Below, one piece after another: positions 1 to 11,274 of a stretch of DNA of 64,000 nt. Within the stretch, counting starts at the first letter, position 1; each line of letters opens with the position of its first letter. Source of the DNA: Symbiodinium natans (lineage: Eukaryota > Sar > Dinophyceae > Suessiales > Symbiodiniaceae); assembly GCA_905221605.1 (NCBI GenBank), contig CAJNDS010002502.1:38501-102500 (forward strand). Direction: 5' to 3'. The position numbers and the translations under genes are program-made. The notes beneath the pieces were generated by a model. That model ran no database searches. It was not told the DNA's origin and worked only from the letters and a program-made list of their open reading frames with translations.

Positions 1-57
1 AAGCATTTGAGAAGCATTGAATCAGACCCACCCAGGAAGAAGGCCTACACTTTCATC

Positions 58-185
58 CTACAATCCTGACCCCGCAACAGCATTCCCCACTGCTTCACGC
101 CAGGCAGCGAGATGGGTTTCCGAACTGCCCACAAACAGCATCCTGTTGGTGGGGATGGCTAGCGCAGGTCTACGGCCCGAAGGCC
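58..185 (-). CDS. Exon-like island, unknown product
   Basis: A unique, GC-rich island beside the microsatellite. The minus strand is open for about 43 codons and ends at a TAG at 58-60; it contains the stretch ALAIPTNRMLFVGSSETHLA. Its composition is protein-like but no family is recognised, and the plus strand is also open here. I take it as a possible exon only because resolved genes in this window lie on the minus strand and have exons of this size. Confidence 0.25.
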
Positions 186-419
186 TACCGCATCAATGCA
201 CCCACCTGTAATCCTCACACCCCACAAGTTGGTAAGGCTTGGGGTTTAGGGTTTGGGTTCAGGCTTCTCCCCCCAGACGAGGACTTGATGAGGTTCTAGG
301 TGGTGGTTGATCAAACACGGTATTCTTACAAGGCTAGGCAGGCTAAGCAAAAAACATAATGTCTACACTCCTGGTGTAGTGCTTGGGATCAGGGTTAGGT
401 ACAAAGCCTGATAACGATG

Positions 420-1300
<881 letters not shown>

Positions 1301-1700
1301 CTAATAGTACGACTACTACAAGTAGTAGCACTACTGATGATCGTAATTCTAGCAATCATCGTATTAAACATGATGACCGTAATGAGAGTACAAGTACGAA
1401 TAACACAAGCACGCATAGAGAAACAAGTAGGGAAATAAGTAACAGCAGCAAAAATAACTAATTCTAGTAGTAACAACAAGAAGTGAGAACAGTAGCAAAA
1501 GTAACAGTAGCATCTGTAGTAGCAGGAGTAACAATGATAACAATAATCATAACCGTAACTATTTGGAATCATAATGGTAAACATGATAAGAACAGGGTTG
1601 ATAAACGACAATATAGCAAAATAGTAGAAAACATATTGACTGGTGTGAAGAAAAGTAGAAACTGCAAGAACAACATTAATTCGAGAACCCGGGGTGTGCG
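1301..1700. other. Decayed trinucleotide-repeat flank
   Basis: AT-richer sequence still dominated by imperfect AGTA, AACA, AATA and GTAA triplets, reading like a mutated continuation of the neighbouring microsatellite. No supported gene. Confidence 0.6.
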
Positions 1701-2880
1701 TCCTGCCGTCCCGCTGGTCCAGACGGGCCTGAACGCAGCTAGTGGCTCAAAACCCAAGCTAGAATACCGTTTCCCTGTGGCTTAGCCATTGCCTCTTAAA
1801 AGCCTAAAGCCTAATAACGTCGAGAACCAGGACCACCCTCAAACCTAAACACCAAACATGCAGGAGATTTCAGCGCAGGCCGGAGCTTTGGAGCAAGTGC
1901 AATGGTTTGGGGGTTTAGGTTACCGGCCGGGGCTCAGGAGGCTCAATCTTATTGGCTCTGCATGGGAAAGTTAGGAAGTCCCTGTATAGTCCGATAAAGG
2001 ATTCTATGGCACTAGCTTCGGATAGGCCGGCAAATTTAGGGAAACCTGAAATGCTATACAACCTAAATCCTCAAGCTTCAGGCCGCTCGAGTTGTACGTC
2101 AGACAGGTCAGGTTTAGGGCTTGCTGATGTTTTACTAGGGGATTGGTTCGTACCGAAGACCATGGCGCATTGGGCGAAATTCTTGTCCGTAAACTACTCA
2201 AGGAGGACATACTGATGGGCGTCCCAAAGAAAAGAGGGCCCAGAGCAACAAGACCAGATGACTAGATGAGCTCACGCAAAACCAAGATTTCAAGCTTTCG
2301 GGTCTTGAGGCTTTCGCTCATCCAGCCTGCAGCTTCTCCAGAGTTTCTTCGGGATACTCTTGCTCGGCGATTGTTGCGCAATCCTTTGGAAGCGGACGCA
2401 ATCTCTTCTGAATTGTCTGCAAGGCTGTCCGCAGCTTCGCCTGACAAAAGACTGCTTGAATCACAAGGATCCTAAACCCTAAACCCTAACCCCTGAACCC
2501 TAAACCCTAAGACCTAAACGATCCAGGGGGGCCTAGGGGAAGAGGCCCCACCCCACACCGAACCCCTCCGGCAGACAATCATGACGCCTGCATGATGATC
2601 CCCCCTGATTATACCTCTTCCAATAGAGCATGATGACAAAAAATAACACCTGTAACGCTATAACACTTCTGTTGAAGTTGAATATTCGGGGAGGGAAGTA
2701 TCACTGGCTTGCTGCTTATGAAATGGGCCGCCCCGCCGCAACTGATTTGACAGCAGGCGCACAAACCAAGACATGATTCCCACACCTGCAAAGCGACTCT
2801 TTGCAAAGGACTCCTTCGACCCCCCAAAACAATCACCGGACCCTTTCTTTGTCTTTATAGAGGCGTTCCGTAAGAAGGGA
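1701..2880. other. Intergenic or intronic sequence, no supported gene
   Basis: Mixed sequence with short TTTAGGG/CCCTAAA patches at about 1905-1925 and 2474-2520. Several 60-90 codon ORFs on both strands overlap each other and show no recognisable domain. Nothing further supported. Confidence 0.4.
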
Positions 2881-3110
2881 TTAGGGTTTGGGAGTTTGGG
2901 GTTAGGGCATATCCTGATTTCTTACTTCTGAGATATGAACGACTAGGTTAAACTTGCCACAGCGCGTCGGCCTGACTCCCACGCACAACGAGGAAGGTGT
3001 CAGAGCCATCATTGCCTGATTGCACTAAGGCAGGCCAGAGCCAGTGAACCCTCAGCCCTGTGTAAACCATCCTAGGCCCACCGTAACCCTAAAACGTTTA
3101 AAAACCGAGC

Positions 3111-3205
3111 AACCCTAAACCCTAAACCTAAACCCTAAACCCTAAACCCTAAACCCTAAACCCTAAACCCTAAACCCTAAACCCTAAACCCTAAACCCTA
3201 AACCT
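3111..3205. repeat. Interstitial telomere-like array (CCCTAAA)n
   Basis: About 13 near-perfect CCCTAAA units with one 6-bp slip. This is the Arabidopsis-type telomere heptamer, here internal because unique sequence lies on both sides. Confidence 0.95.
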
Positions 3206-3213
3206 TGAGGATC

Positions 3214-3297
3214 CCCTTGTCGAGCAAGGGCGCAGATCTCCAGCGTACAGACCTCGGCCACGACAGCATCCTGGAGACCTGGGCCCGCTGGCTCTAA
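3214..3297. CDS. Exon-like island between telomere-like arrays
   Basis: An island of about 80 bp. On plus, after a CAAG acceptor-like site, it reads GADLQRTDLGHDSILETWAR and then a stop. On minus it reads GPGLQDAVVAEVCTLEICAL. Both are protein-like, so the strand is undecided; the minus strand agrees with the resolved genes. Confidence 0.25.
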
Positions 3298-3304
3298 AAA
3301 CTTC

Positions 3305-3340
3305 TTTAGGGTTTAGGGTTTAGGGTTGAGGGTTTAGGGT

Positions 3341-3386
<46 letters not shown>

Positions 3387-3610
3387 GGTCAGTTTGGAGG
3401 GTTAGGGTTTCGGGTTTAGGGGTAGGGTTTTGAGGGTTCGGGTTTAGGGTTTAGGATGCAGGGCTTTGAGGGTTAAGAGGTTTAGGGTTTGCGGTTTGCA
3501 TGGTCAGGGCTTAAGGTTTTTGGGGTTTTCAGGGCTTTTCGGGGTGTTCGGGTTTTTTAGAGTTCAGGGTGTTTAGAGTCTTTAGGGTGTTTAGGCGTTA
3601 ACGGGGTTTG
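3305..3610. repeat. Degenerate TTTAGGG/TTGAGGG array
   Basis: TTTAGGG units grade into a run of about eight TTGAGGG units (3324-3388) and then into diverged T/G-rich repeats with variable spacing. Confidence 0.85.
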
Positions 3611-3973
3611 GGGTCGCGAGGTCGCGGTGTAGACTTGTTTCGTTGAGGCCCGGAGTCACCTGTCAACTTCTTGGGTAGCAACTCAACGGGCCTGAGGCAT
3701 CGCAGATATGCCGTTTAGTATCACCGGTGCGTGCTGCCGCATATGCCCCCAACCCCCAAATCTGCCTCGCCCCTCCCGAACCCATGCCTGGCACTCTCTG
3801 TACCTACAGTTATATGGGCTATCCCTACTAACTAAGGGGCAGTTACCACTAAGCTGTAGGTAACTAGCGTCCCAGGTACTCCTCTGTCGATTGTACCGAG
3901 TAGCGCTGGTACAAAGACTGAAGATGTTCAAGTGCCCACACTTCAAGCGGCTCCAGACGCAGCTTCTCCAGAC

Positions 3974-4844
3974 TCAAGCCTGTTGCCTGAGCTGTTTCCG
4001 TTCCAGGTTTAGGATTCGGTGCTCCACGGACAGAGAAGAAGCACCTTCGCCTGTAGAACCCAAAACACAGCGAACCGGAAGGACACTGCGGATATTAAGT
4101 GCAGTTCAGACTCCAGGGCTTGGTGCTCACGCTTGAACTCCTCTGGGCTGACTTTCCGGATCTCCAGCGTGGAGGGTGGCGCTGAGGGGACACCGACAAA
4201 ATCAGCAACTTTGGGTCGAGGGACCTTGGGATAGAGTTTCTCCCAAAAGCAAGACTCATATTCCTCTGGCTGCCGAACCTGCGCCTCGCTGTGGGCGAAA
4301 GCGCAAAACCTACCGTAGGCACAGGGCTTTCGCTGCCCGATGAAATTCTCGCAGAGCTGGGTCCGAAAAATGATCGGGTGGTAGGCCTTCTCCACGGCAG
4401 TGGCTTTCCACTCATCGTCAGGTAAGTACGGCTGCGTATATGGATTCCGCCGTCTGTCGTTAGCTTTTGCATGAAAGTCCGGGCACTGCTTCCAGTCATG
4501 CCGCTCTGCCTTCTGACACTCTCTTGTTTTGTACTCGGCCAGGAATCTCGGCACGTCATCGCCTCAGGAGTTCCAATACCAACCCTGAATACCCCCCCCC
4601 CCCCACCAAATGCAGGAATACCCGAACCCCGCCCTTGTCTACTTCGGCCCCGAAACACGGCCCTCGACCTCAAACTTCCTAGCACCACTACACCCTAAAC
4701 CCGAAAGCCCCAAACCCCATAGACCCTCAACCCTCAACCCTACACTGCCCTACACCTGAGAGCGAGGCTGGGATGTGCTGGCTCCTCTCTCCGGGCGGGC
4801 TTCGGCTTTTCGCGCCGCTTCACGCTCTGCCACTCGTCGGCCAT
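3974..4844 (-). CDS. CCCH zinc-finger protein, three exons, 193 aa
   Basis: Hand-spliced gene: exon 1 4756-4844 (ATG at 4844), exon 2 4131-4546, exon 3 3974-4050 (TGA). Both introns are GT-AG (209 and 80 bp) and all phases agree. Exon 2 carries two CCCH-type motifs. The first starts YKTREC, continues with HDWKQCPDFH (C40, C51, H55) and is followed by NDRRRNP. The second is C-x9-C-x5-C-x3-H (C95, C105, C111, H115). The HDW..CP.FH..N.RRR.P pattern resembles the arginine-rich region of plant RR-type tandem CCCH proteins, which bind RNA and regulate mRNA; an RNA-binding role is inferred from that family. The N-terminus is basic (KRREKPKPARR) and the C-terminus is a short charged helix (LERKQLRQQA). 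The donor of intron 2 (GTGAGC) is strong, but reading on to an in-frame stop at about 4009 is an alternative end. Confidence 0.72.
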
Positions 4845-5055
4845 GGCCCCAAAGGCGCCGCTTCGGGGTTTGGGGACTCTGTCTGTTTCAAGGGTCAGGC
4901 TTGGGGCACCACGATAGGGCTTAGGGTTGAGGGCCCCACATGTACTACATCCCTCTCATCCAACTGTAGCCTTCGCTCGGGCCGACTTAGTCAGCCACAT
5001 GGCAGGCCTTCAGGGCTTTTCACAGCATTGAGACCCCGAAAGCTTCCAACGATGC

Positions 5056-5108
5056 TAAGCACACACACTCACACACACACACACTCTCTCTCACACACAC
5101 ACACATAA
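5056..5108. repeat. CA/CT dinucleotide microsatellite
   Basis: Runs of ACACAC with a CTCTCT interruption. Low-complexity sequence with no coding meaning. Confidence 0.9.
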
Positions 5109-5290
5109 CAGCACTGAACCCAAAAAGCTTTCACAGCAGGACTGCTGCCGGCCTCTTCGGCTACTCTAACTCCTCATCTTGAAGCTTAACTTAAGCTCCA
5201 AGCACCAAGCGGCCATTGCCCTTTTCAACCGGATCTCTCGATGGCCCACTAATTCATCCCTTCATACGGTTACTAAACCTCTCCCTAATT

Positions 5291-5500
5291 TCAGAAATTC
5301 TTCGCTGCCCCTCGGGACCGGGTACCTTCAGGAAATCTCAGATATTGGAGGGCGGATGTGCGCGGCTTCCAAGACCTACTTGTCAAACTAACGCTCTCAT
5401 TTAACTTCGATTGGACTTCGACTGAAATTGAAAAAGACGTTGTAAGAAAACTGCCGAACTCAGCCCTTGCGGCTGCATTTCCCAAACCCCTAAACCCCAA
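5291..5500 (-). CDS. Possible exon, unknown product
   Basis: Open minus-strand frame of about 69 codons in a non-repetitive stretch, with segments such as FLTTSFSISVEVQSKLNES. No domain is recognised and no splice sites were assigned; it may be intronic. Confidence 0.2.
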   Translation of the reverse strand: MGFRGLGNAAARAEFGSFLTTSFSISVEVQSKLNESVSLTSRSWKPRTSALQYLRFPEGTRSRGAAKNF

Positions 5501-5896
5501 ACCCTAAAACCCAAACGCTAAACCCCAAACCCCAAGCCCCAAGCCCCAAACCCCGAAACCCAGTTAGGATGGCTTCGGGTTCATGGGGGGCAGGTACCTA
5601 GGGAACCTTGGAAAGCTTGGGGAGCCTTCTTGAGCATTAGGGAACCTTCAGTTCCATACCTCCCCTGAAACCCTCTCACTTAAGGACCCTATAATAAAGG
5701 CCCAAACCCTTCAGTCCGAATCCCAGAAGTCTGACCTCAAGCGCCGAAGCTTCAAACCCAAGGCCCTAAATCCTAAAACCCTAAACGCCCTAAAGCCCCC
5801 TAAGCACCCTACATCTTGAAGCCCGAAAAACCCTAAAAGCCTAAACCCAAAAAAAACTAGAAGTCTAATCGCTAAAACCCTGAACTCTGGATCCAC

Positions 5897-5973
5897 ATGT
5901 CCAAGCCCATTTCCGCCTCTTCTGCTTTTCGAAGGGCCGCGGCCTTGGCTCGACGGCTTTGTTGTCCATAAAC
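5897..5973 (-). CDS. Exon-like island, Ala/Lys/Glu-rich helix
   Basis: Minus-strand frame reading QQSRRAKAAALRKAEEAEMG, bounded upstream by an AAAG acceptor-like site and downstream by a possible GT donor at 5895-5896. The composition suggests a charged helix or coiled coil. Unknown family. Confidence 0.35.
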
Positions 5974-6449
5974 TTTAGGGTTTTAGGGTTCAGGGTTTAG
6001 GGTTGAGGGTTAAACTCCTAACTTAGTAAGTAGGGTTAGTAAGGTGGCTTGTGGGGATTGTAGTTAGGTTTCTGGGGATATACTAAGTAGACTTACTAAG
6101 TCGAAAGAGCTCCTAAGCAACCCCTAAAACCGGAGAACGCTTTGAAAGAACTCCAGGAGTTGCAACCGATGAAGGATTGAGAGGGGCGTCAACATTCCCG
6201 GGGGCCCAAGCCTACAAGACTTGCTAACCCTAAACCCTGAACCCTAAACCCGAAACCCTAAAGCCCCGAAACCCTAAACCCTCTTTTGCTTTATTAGCTT
6301 TATGAGCTGGAAAGTCGGCTTGGAGGCCTGGCTAGCATTGGGGGGTTTAGGTTTAGGGTTTTGGAATTTGGGCTTAAGCCCTAAACCCTAAACCCTGAAC
6401 CCCTAAACCCTAAACCCTAAACCCTAAACCCTAAACACTACAAAGGGAC

Positions 6450-6548
6450 TTAGGAAAAGCCTTTGTAAGCACCGCAAGGCGCCAACCATGACCGCTCTAC
6501 CCATAAAGCAGAGAAGAAGCTCGGGAGGTCAAGGATTCGCGGCTTGTG
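6450..6548 (-). CDS. Exon-like island, unknown product
   Basis: Minus-strand open frame of about 32 codons ending at TAA (6450-6452), including LDLPSFFSALWVERSWLAPC. It lies between telomere-like arrays and may share a transcript with the island at 5.9 kb. Unknown family. Confidence 0.3.
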   Translation of the reverse strand, partial: HKPRILDLPSFFSALWVERSWLAPCGAYKGFS

Positions 6549-6550
6549 GG

Positions 6551-6835
6551 TGTAGGGTTTGAGTTTAGGGTTTAGGGTTTAGGGTTTAGCGTTTAGGGTT
6601 TAGGGTTTAGGGTTTAGGGTTTAGGGTTTAGGGTTTAGGGTTTAGGGTTTAGGGTTTAGGGTTTAGGGTTTAGGGTTTAGGGTTAGGTTTTAGGTTTTAG
6701 GTTTTAGGTTTTAGGTTTTAGGTTTTAGGTTTTAGGGTTTAGGGTTTAGGGTTTAGGGTTTAGGTTTAGGGTTTAGGCTTTAGGGCTTAGGGTTTAGGGC
6801 TTAGGGCTTAGGGTTTAGGGTTAGGGTTCAGAGTA
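6551..6835. repeat. Interstitial telomere-like array with TTTTAGG variant block
   Basis: About 17 TTTAGGG units, then a block of about seven GGTTTTA units (6685-6730), then TTTAGGG and CTTAGGG units. The homogeneous block of a variant unit inside the array suggests local amplification. Confidence 0.93.
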
Positions 6836-7118
6836 TTCATAGCTTCAGGGTTTCAGGTTTCAGGACCCGCAACGCGGGGATTGGGACTCACAAACAAAAA
6901 CCAGCATGTCAACAATCAACCCAAATTATCCCGAGGATAAAACCCGCCAAACCCTAACCCCCTAAAACCTCTGAAGCCCAAAAATCGCTAGAACCCCTAA
7001 ATGCCCTAGGTCCATGATACCCCAAAGCCCGTAACCCCCCCTAAAACCCCAAAACCCCGAAACCCTAAAACCCCAAGCCCTAAACCCGAAACCCCTCTCC
7101 TAAAACCCTTAAACCCCC

Positions 7119-7184
7119 AAAGCTGCCGCCGCAGCGGCGCGCCGTAACTCGGTGCTCTGCAAAGCGGCCCTTAGGGCCTGGTAG
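7119..7184 (-). CDS. Exon-like island, Ala/Arg-rich
   Basis: Short GC-rich island. The minus strand reads ALRAALQSTELRRAAAAAAL. The plus strand is also open and ends at TAG 7182-7184. Low support. Confidence 0.22.
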
Positions 7185-7455
7185 GGTTTAGGGTTTAGGG
7201 TTTAGGGTTTAGGGTTTAGGGTTTAGGGTTTAGGGTTTAGGGTTTAGGGTTTAGGGTTTGGGGTTTAGGGTTTAGGGTTTAGGGTTTAGGGTTTAGGGTG
7301 TAGGGTTTAGGGTTTAGGGTTTGGGGTTTAGGGTTTAGGGTTCAGGGTTCAGGGTTCAGGGTTTAGGGTTCTAGGGTTCTGGGGTTCTAGGGTTCTGGGG
7401 TTCAGGGTTCAGTTTAGGGTTTAGGGTTCAGGATTAAGGGTTCAGGGTTTGTGCC
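7185..7455. repeat. Interstitial telomere-like array (TTTAGGG)n
   Basis: About 30 TTTAGGG units, degenerating rightwards into TTCAGGG and TTCTAGGG. Confidence 0.95.
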
Positions 7456-7500
7456 TTGCAAAGGCCGGTGGCCTCTTTATCCCTTGCCCTTGTACCTTAA

Positions 7501-7607
7501 TATGGGTGGTTGTCAAAATTATGGTCCCTTTTTGGATCCCTATTATAATACGGCACTTAATATTTCGGGTACCCCAAAAAGGATCATAATTTTGACAGCC
7601 ACCCATA
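7501..7607. mobile_element. MITE-like inverted-repeat element, 107 bp
   Basis: Near-perfect terminal inverted repeats of about 34 bp (7501-7535 against 7574-7607). The outer ends are TATGGGTGG and CCACCCATA, and the inner ends are CCTTTTTGG and CCAAAAAGG. A TA dinucleotide at each end could be a target duplication. It is too short to code. It fits a non-autonomous cut-and-paste element or an introner-type element; the family is unknown. Confidence 0.75.
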
Positions 7608-7984
7608 TAGCCCCTACATACTCTAACAAGAAACCCGAAGATCTGCCCCCTACAAAACAGAAGCCCGACTAAAGGAGACCACGAACCCCTGTGATTTAGG
7701 CCGGATTAGGGGTCCTAACGCTGGATTAGAGCTGAGGCCCTAACCGCTGGGTTAGATAGAGTTTAGGCCCGAACCCTGGAGAAGAGTTTATAGGCAATAA
7801 CCGCTCGATTCTAGTTTAGGCACTTTGCATGTGAGAAGCTGCCGTTTAGGGTGCTTATGGTTTAGCCTGTTGGGGGACATCAGGTAGAGGCCACAAGGCC
7901 CCTAAACTCCAAAGAAAAACCCTAAGTCCCAAACCGTGAACCCTACACTTTATAAACCCTAAACCCCCTAAACCCTTAAATCCC

Positions 7985-8290
7985 TAAATCCTACACCCTA
8001 AACCCTAAACCCTAAACCCTAAACCCCAAGCCCTAAACCCTAAACCCCAAGCCCTAAACCCCAAGCCCTAAGCCCTAAACCCCCCAAATCCTAGACTCGA
8101 AGGCCGGCTCAGTTCCTGACCTCTTGGCGCAGGCTCACAGCCTCAAGGCACCTCCGCTCTGAAGGGTTTGGGGGGGGTTTAGGGTTTGGGGTTTAGGGTT
8201 TAGGTTTAGGGTTTAGGGTTTAGGGTTTGGGGTTTGGGGTTTAGGGTTTGGGGTTTGGGGTTTGGGGTTTAGGGTTTAGGGTTTAGGGTT
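7985..8290. repeat. Two opposed telomere-like arrays around an 80-bp island
   Basis: CCCTAAA units (7988-8085), a GC-rich island (8095-8160) open on both strands, then TTTAGGG and TTTGGGG units (8165-8290). Confidence 0.85.
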
Positions 8291-8663
8291 GGGGGTGAGA
8301 GGGTGGTGCTCGGATTTGGGGGTTTTCAGGGGTTGGGTTGGGTTTTATTTGGGAGGGTCGAGGGTATATAGGGTATTTTTTAATATTCATTTACAGACAC
8401 ACACAAAAAAATTGCCTTTTTTTCCTTCTCATAATATTGGAACAAAGATTTTTTTGGGGGGTCTTGTGGGGCTTGAGGGCTGTGGGGGCTGGGGGGCTGA
8501 AGGTTGAGGGTGATGCTGCTTGGCCAAGATGGCATTTAGGGTTAAGGGTTAAGGGTTTGGGGTTTAGGGTTTTGGATTTAGGGTTTAGGGTTTAGGGTTT
8601 AGGATTTAAGGCTTAGGGCTTAGGGCTTAGGGTTTAGGGTTTAGGGCCTAGGCTCTGTTTCAG

Positions 8664-8727
8664 AGCTTCTGGGGACGAACAAGGCCCTCAACCCTACATG
8701 GCCCTGCATCCTCGAAGCCCGACGCAG
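8664..8727. CDS. Exon-like island, strand undecided
   Basis: On plus it is bounded by CTGTTTCAG and CGCAG/GTAACC, and one frame reads ELLGTNKALNPTWPCILEAR. On minus, frames are also open. The plus splice sites are good, but other resolved genes lie on minus. Confidence 0.25.
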
Positions 8728-8779
8728 GTAACCCTGAGCCTAAGCCCTTAAGGCTTGACGTTCTCAATCTGCAACCCAA

Positions 8780-8880
8780 AGCCCTAAACCCTAAACCCTA
8801 AACCCTAAACCCTAAACCCTAAACCCTAAACCCTAAACCCTAAACCCCTAAAGCCCTAAACCCGAAACCCCAAACTAGGG
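8780..8880. repeat. Interstitial telomere-like array (CCCTAAA)n
   Basis: About 11 CCCTAAA units with minor variants at the right edge. Confidence 0.93.
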
Positions 8881-9078
8881 CTTAGAGTCTCTTGCAAGTT
8901 TTCGGCCGGGAACATAAGAATCAAGTACTCTCTATCACCCTCTAGCACCTGAGCCCGAACCCTAAACCCAAAACCCTAAACCCAAAACCCTACACCCTAA
9001 AACCCTAAATCCCTACACCCCCTTTTCCTAAACCCTAACATGCCCTAAACCCTGAAAGCCTTCAAACCTCGGACCTTT

Positions 9079-9380
9079 AGGGTTTAGGGTTTAGGGTTTG
9101 GGATTTAGGGTTTAGGGTTTAGGGTTTGGGGTTTAGGGTTTGGGGTTTAGGGTTTAGGGTTCAGGGGCCCCTCTCCAGCCTCTCACCGTTCACCGCCGCC
9201 CGGAGGCCAGCAGCCAAGGCAGCCAAGGATGCAGTTGGCCTCTGCTTGGAGGTTCGGGGTACTTATGAACCTAATAACAGGGGGTTTAGGGTTTAGGGTT
9301 TGGGGTTTAGGGTTTAGGGTTTAGGGTTTTGGGTTTTGGGTTTTGGGTTTTGGGGTTAGGGTTTAGGTTTTTCGGGTTTC
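9079..9380. repeat. Telomere-like arrays on both sides of an exon-like island
   Basis: TTTAGGG units occur at 9079-9158 and 9282-9380. The island between them (9171-9250) reads RPTASLAALAAGLRAAV on minus and is a possible exon. A partial inverted-repeat element (CTTGGAGGTTC...) starts at about 9249. Confidence 0.7.
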
Positions 9381-9387
9381 GGGTTTA

Positions 9388-9486
9388 GGGTACTTATTAA
9401 CCCAATAATGACTGTACTGAAAACCAAATGGAACCACATAAGGGCAGAAGTTGTAATTAGTCATTAAGTATTATGAAATTCCAAGT
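9388..9486. mobile_element. Diverged copy of the GGTACTTATTAACC element family
   Basis: Starts GGGTACTTATTAACCCAATAATGAC and ends TTCCAAGTAGG. The left end matches the elements at 9953-10102 and about 37046. AT-rich and non-coding. Confidence 0.5.
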
Positions 9487-9716
9487 AGGATGCAGTTTGG
9501 GGGATTGGGGTCGAGGGTTTAAGGGGTTAAGGTTTAGGGGGGGTTAGTGATTATACTGTTTAGGGTTTAGGCGTTTAGGGTTTAGGGGGTTAGGAGTTCT
9601 GGGGTTTAGGGGTTTAGGGTCTAGAGGTCTGGGGTTTAGGGCTCAGGGTTTCGGTCGCCAGTCTAGGATCTGGAGGCTTCAGGGCCTGGAGGTTACAGAG
9701 CTTTGTAGGGTTTGGT

Positions 9717-9814
9717 TTGGGATGTTCCCCCTTATACTAAGAGGCCTTATAATACCCCCCTACTATTACTATCATCCCTCTTAGGGAATGCTAGTAAAAG
9801 GGGGAACATCCCAA
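9717..9814. mobile_element. MITE-like element, GGGATGTTC family, copy 1
   Basis: Inverted termini TTGGGATGTTCCCCCTTATA and the reverse complement ending GGGGGAACATCCCAA flank a short AT-rich core. Further copies lie at 37669-37745, 46616-46694 (left end lost) and 47365-47458; three of the four fall in or beside introns of the kinase gene region. Confidence 0.75.
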
Positions 9815-9952
9815 GGTTTGGCTTAGGGATCGTGGGCTTCGAACCGGGCCTGCATCCTCCGAGCTGTACCCTAAAGCCTCCCCTGCCACTCCCTAAGCCT
9901 CCCACCCCCGGTCCTTTGAACTCGAAACCTCTAAACGCACACCCGAGACCCC

Positions 9953-10102
9953 TACTTGGAGGTTCAGGGTACTCATGAACCCAATACGAACTGTACTTGT
10001 AGCCCAATTACAACCACAGTAAGGCACTTAAGGGGCTTGTACTTATAAGTGGGTTCTAAGTATAGTTATCATTGGTTCGGAAGTACCATGAATCTCCAAG
10101 TA
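9953..10102. mobile_element. MITE-like element, 150 bp, TACTTGGAG termini
   Basis: Inverted termini TACTTGGAGGTTCAGGGTAC and its partner ending GAATCTCCAAGTA. The interior is AT-rich. Relatives or fragments lie at about 9249-9280, 9388-9486 and 37046-37140. Confidence 0.7.
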
Positions 10103-10325
10103 AACACGAAACCATGAGCCCTCTAACTCCAAACCGTCCTAAAGCCAACAGAAGCTTGATGACGCTATTGGCCCTGCCTGGTTGCCCATGAAAGCAGGTT
10201 TGGGCTTAGAGGCTTTCGGGGTTCTTGCGGGTGAGAGCTTAGGGTTCAGGGTTTAATGTCTAGGGCTTAGACCACAAGCCACAAAACCTAAACCCTAAGC
10301 CCTAAAAGTTGCCGGAACTCGAACC

Positions 10326-10933
10326 TCAAAATCGGGGTTCGCCAGGGCACGCTTCGGACTCCCTCTTCTGCCTGTCCTCGAGGACCTTCTCTGCAAGCGC
10401 CTCAGCATGTTTAGGGTCTAGGGTGTATTTAGGGTTGAAAGATCACAGAGGTTTACAGGGGTGGTGCCGGGGGAAAGAAGCGCTGATGAGTGGTTACGGA
10501 AAACGTACTTACTTATAAGACTTGGTTTTGTAGGAACACTTGGGGGGGGGGTCATAGGGCTCTAGTATGACACCGAACAGGCTGAGGGGCTTGGGTCTTG
10601 ATTATGAAGCCGTCCCGAACAAGCTTCGGCGACACCATGTAAGGCGGCCTAACTTCAACCCATTTTCCCAAAGCCCTGGGACCAGATCTCCAAAGCTTCT
10701 GCTTGGGTGCAAATGGTCCCAAACCCTAAGGTAAACCCTAAACCCTAAACCCTAAACCCCAAACCCCGAACCCCGAACCCCAAACCCCAAACCCCAAACC
10801 CCAAACCCCAGACCCCAGACCCCAGACCCCAGACCCCAGACTCAACAGTCCATTCCTGCTTGGGTGCCAGAGCTTTCTGCTCCTTGTCCAGGTCAGGGTC
10901 TCTGGCGAGCGCGGAGAACATGACATCTAGGTC
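10326..10933 (-). CDS. Three-exon gene fragment, unknown protein
   Basis: Exon A 10856-10933 (26 codons, phase 0 at both ends) reads DLDVMFSALARDPDLDKEQK and ends APKQ. Exon B starts at 10698 with KLWRSGPRALGKWVEVRPPY and stays open to 10552. Exon C 10326-10400 reads ALAEKVLEDRQKRESE and ends at TGA. The A-B intron is 10699-10855 (157 bp, GA-AG) and consists of TTTGGGG/TCTGGGG-type repeats. The 12-bp sequence at the end of exon A (10856-10867) recurs at the end of the intron (10699-10710), so splicing leaves one copy. B may join C in phase 0 through a GC donor after FIIKTQ. No domain recognised; the 5' part lies upstream or is missing. Confidence 0.5.
10699..10855 (-). other. Telomere-like-repeat intron flanked by a 12-bp direct repeat
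   Basis: In minus orientation the intron starts GAATGGAC (GA donor), runs through TCTGGGG and TTTGGGG units, and ends GCACCCAAGCAG. The same 12 bases end the upstream exon at 10856-10867. The direct repeat is the pattern expected if the intron arose by insertion with target duplication. Confidence 0.55.
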
Positions 10934-10964
10934 CTTCAGGCGGGCTTGGGGTTTAGGTTTGCCC

Positions 10965-11083
10965 CCTGGTTCTTAGGAGGGAGTGCGGGAATTAAAGCCC
11001 TGTAAATACATATATATATATATACCCTTAAAGGGAGTATCTAGGTACCTCATTCCCGCATTCCGTACAAAGAACCAGCCAGG
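10965..11083. mobile_element. MITE-like element, 119 bp, CCTGGTTCTT termini
   Basis: Imperfect inverted repeats of about 30 bp: CCTGGTTCTTAGGAGGGAGT opposite a right arm containing CATTCCCGCATTCCGT and ending AAGAACCAGCCAGG. A short TA-rich core with ATATATATATAT lies between them. No relative seen elsewhere in the window. Confidence 0.65.
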
Positions 11084-11274
11084 TTGGGGGCTTAGGCTCA
11101 GATGCTTAGGGGGTCAGAGGCTTTAGGGTGGCTTAGGGCTTTAGGCTGTTGCGGTCCTCGTGCCCTTCACTCCGGTATTCAGGGTTTCGGGGCTTGGGGG
11201 TTGCCACTAGGCCACGAAACCCTGGCTAAATCTCACATCCCGAACCCTGAAATACCTCCATGACGCCAAAGTGC

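Noticed and set aside
10552-10719. Ribosomal protein L19 similarity of SPKLVRDGFIIKTQ
   Set aside because: Only a short stretch resembles KLIKDGLIIRKP; the surrounding residues do not fit L19.
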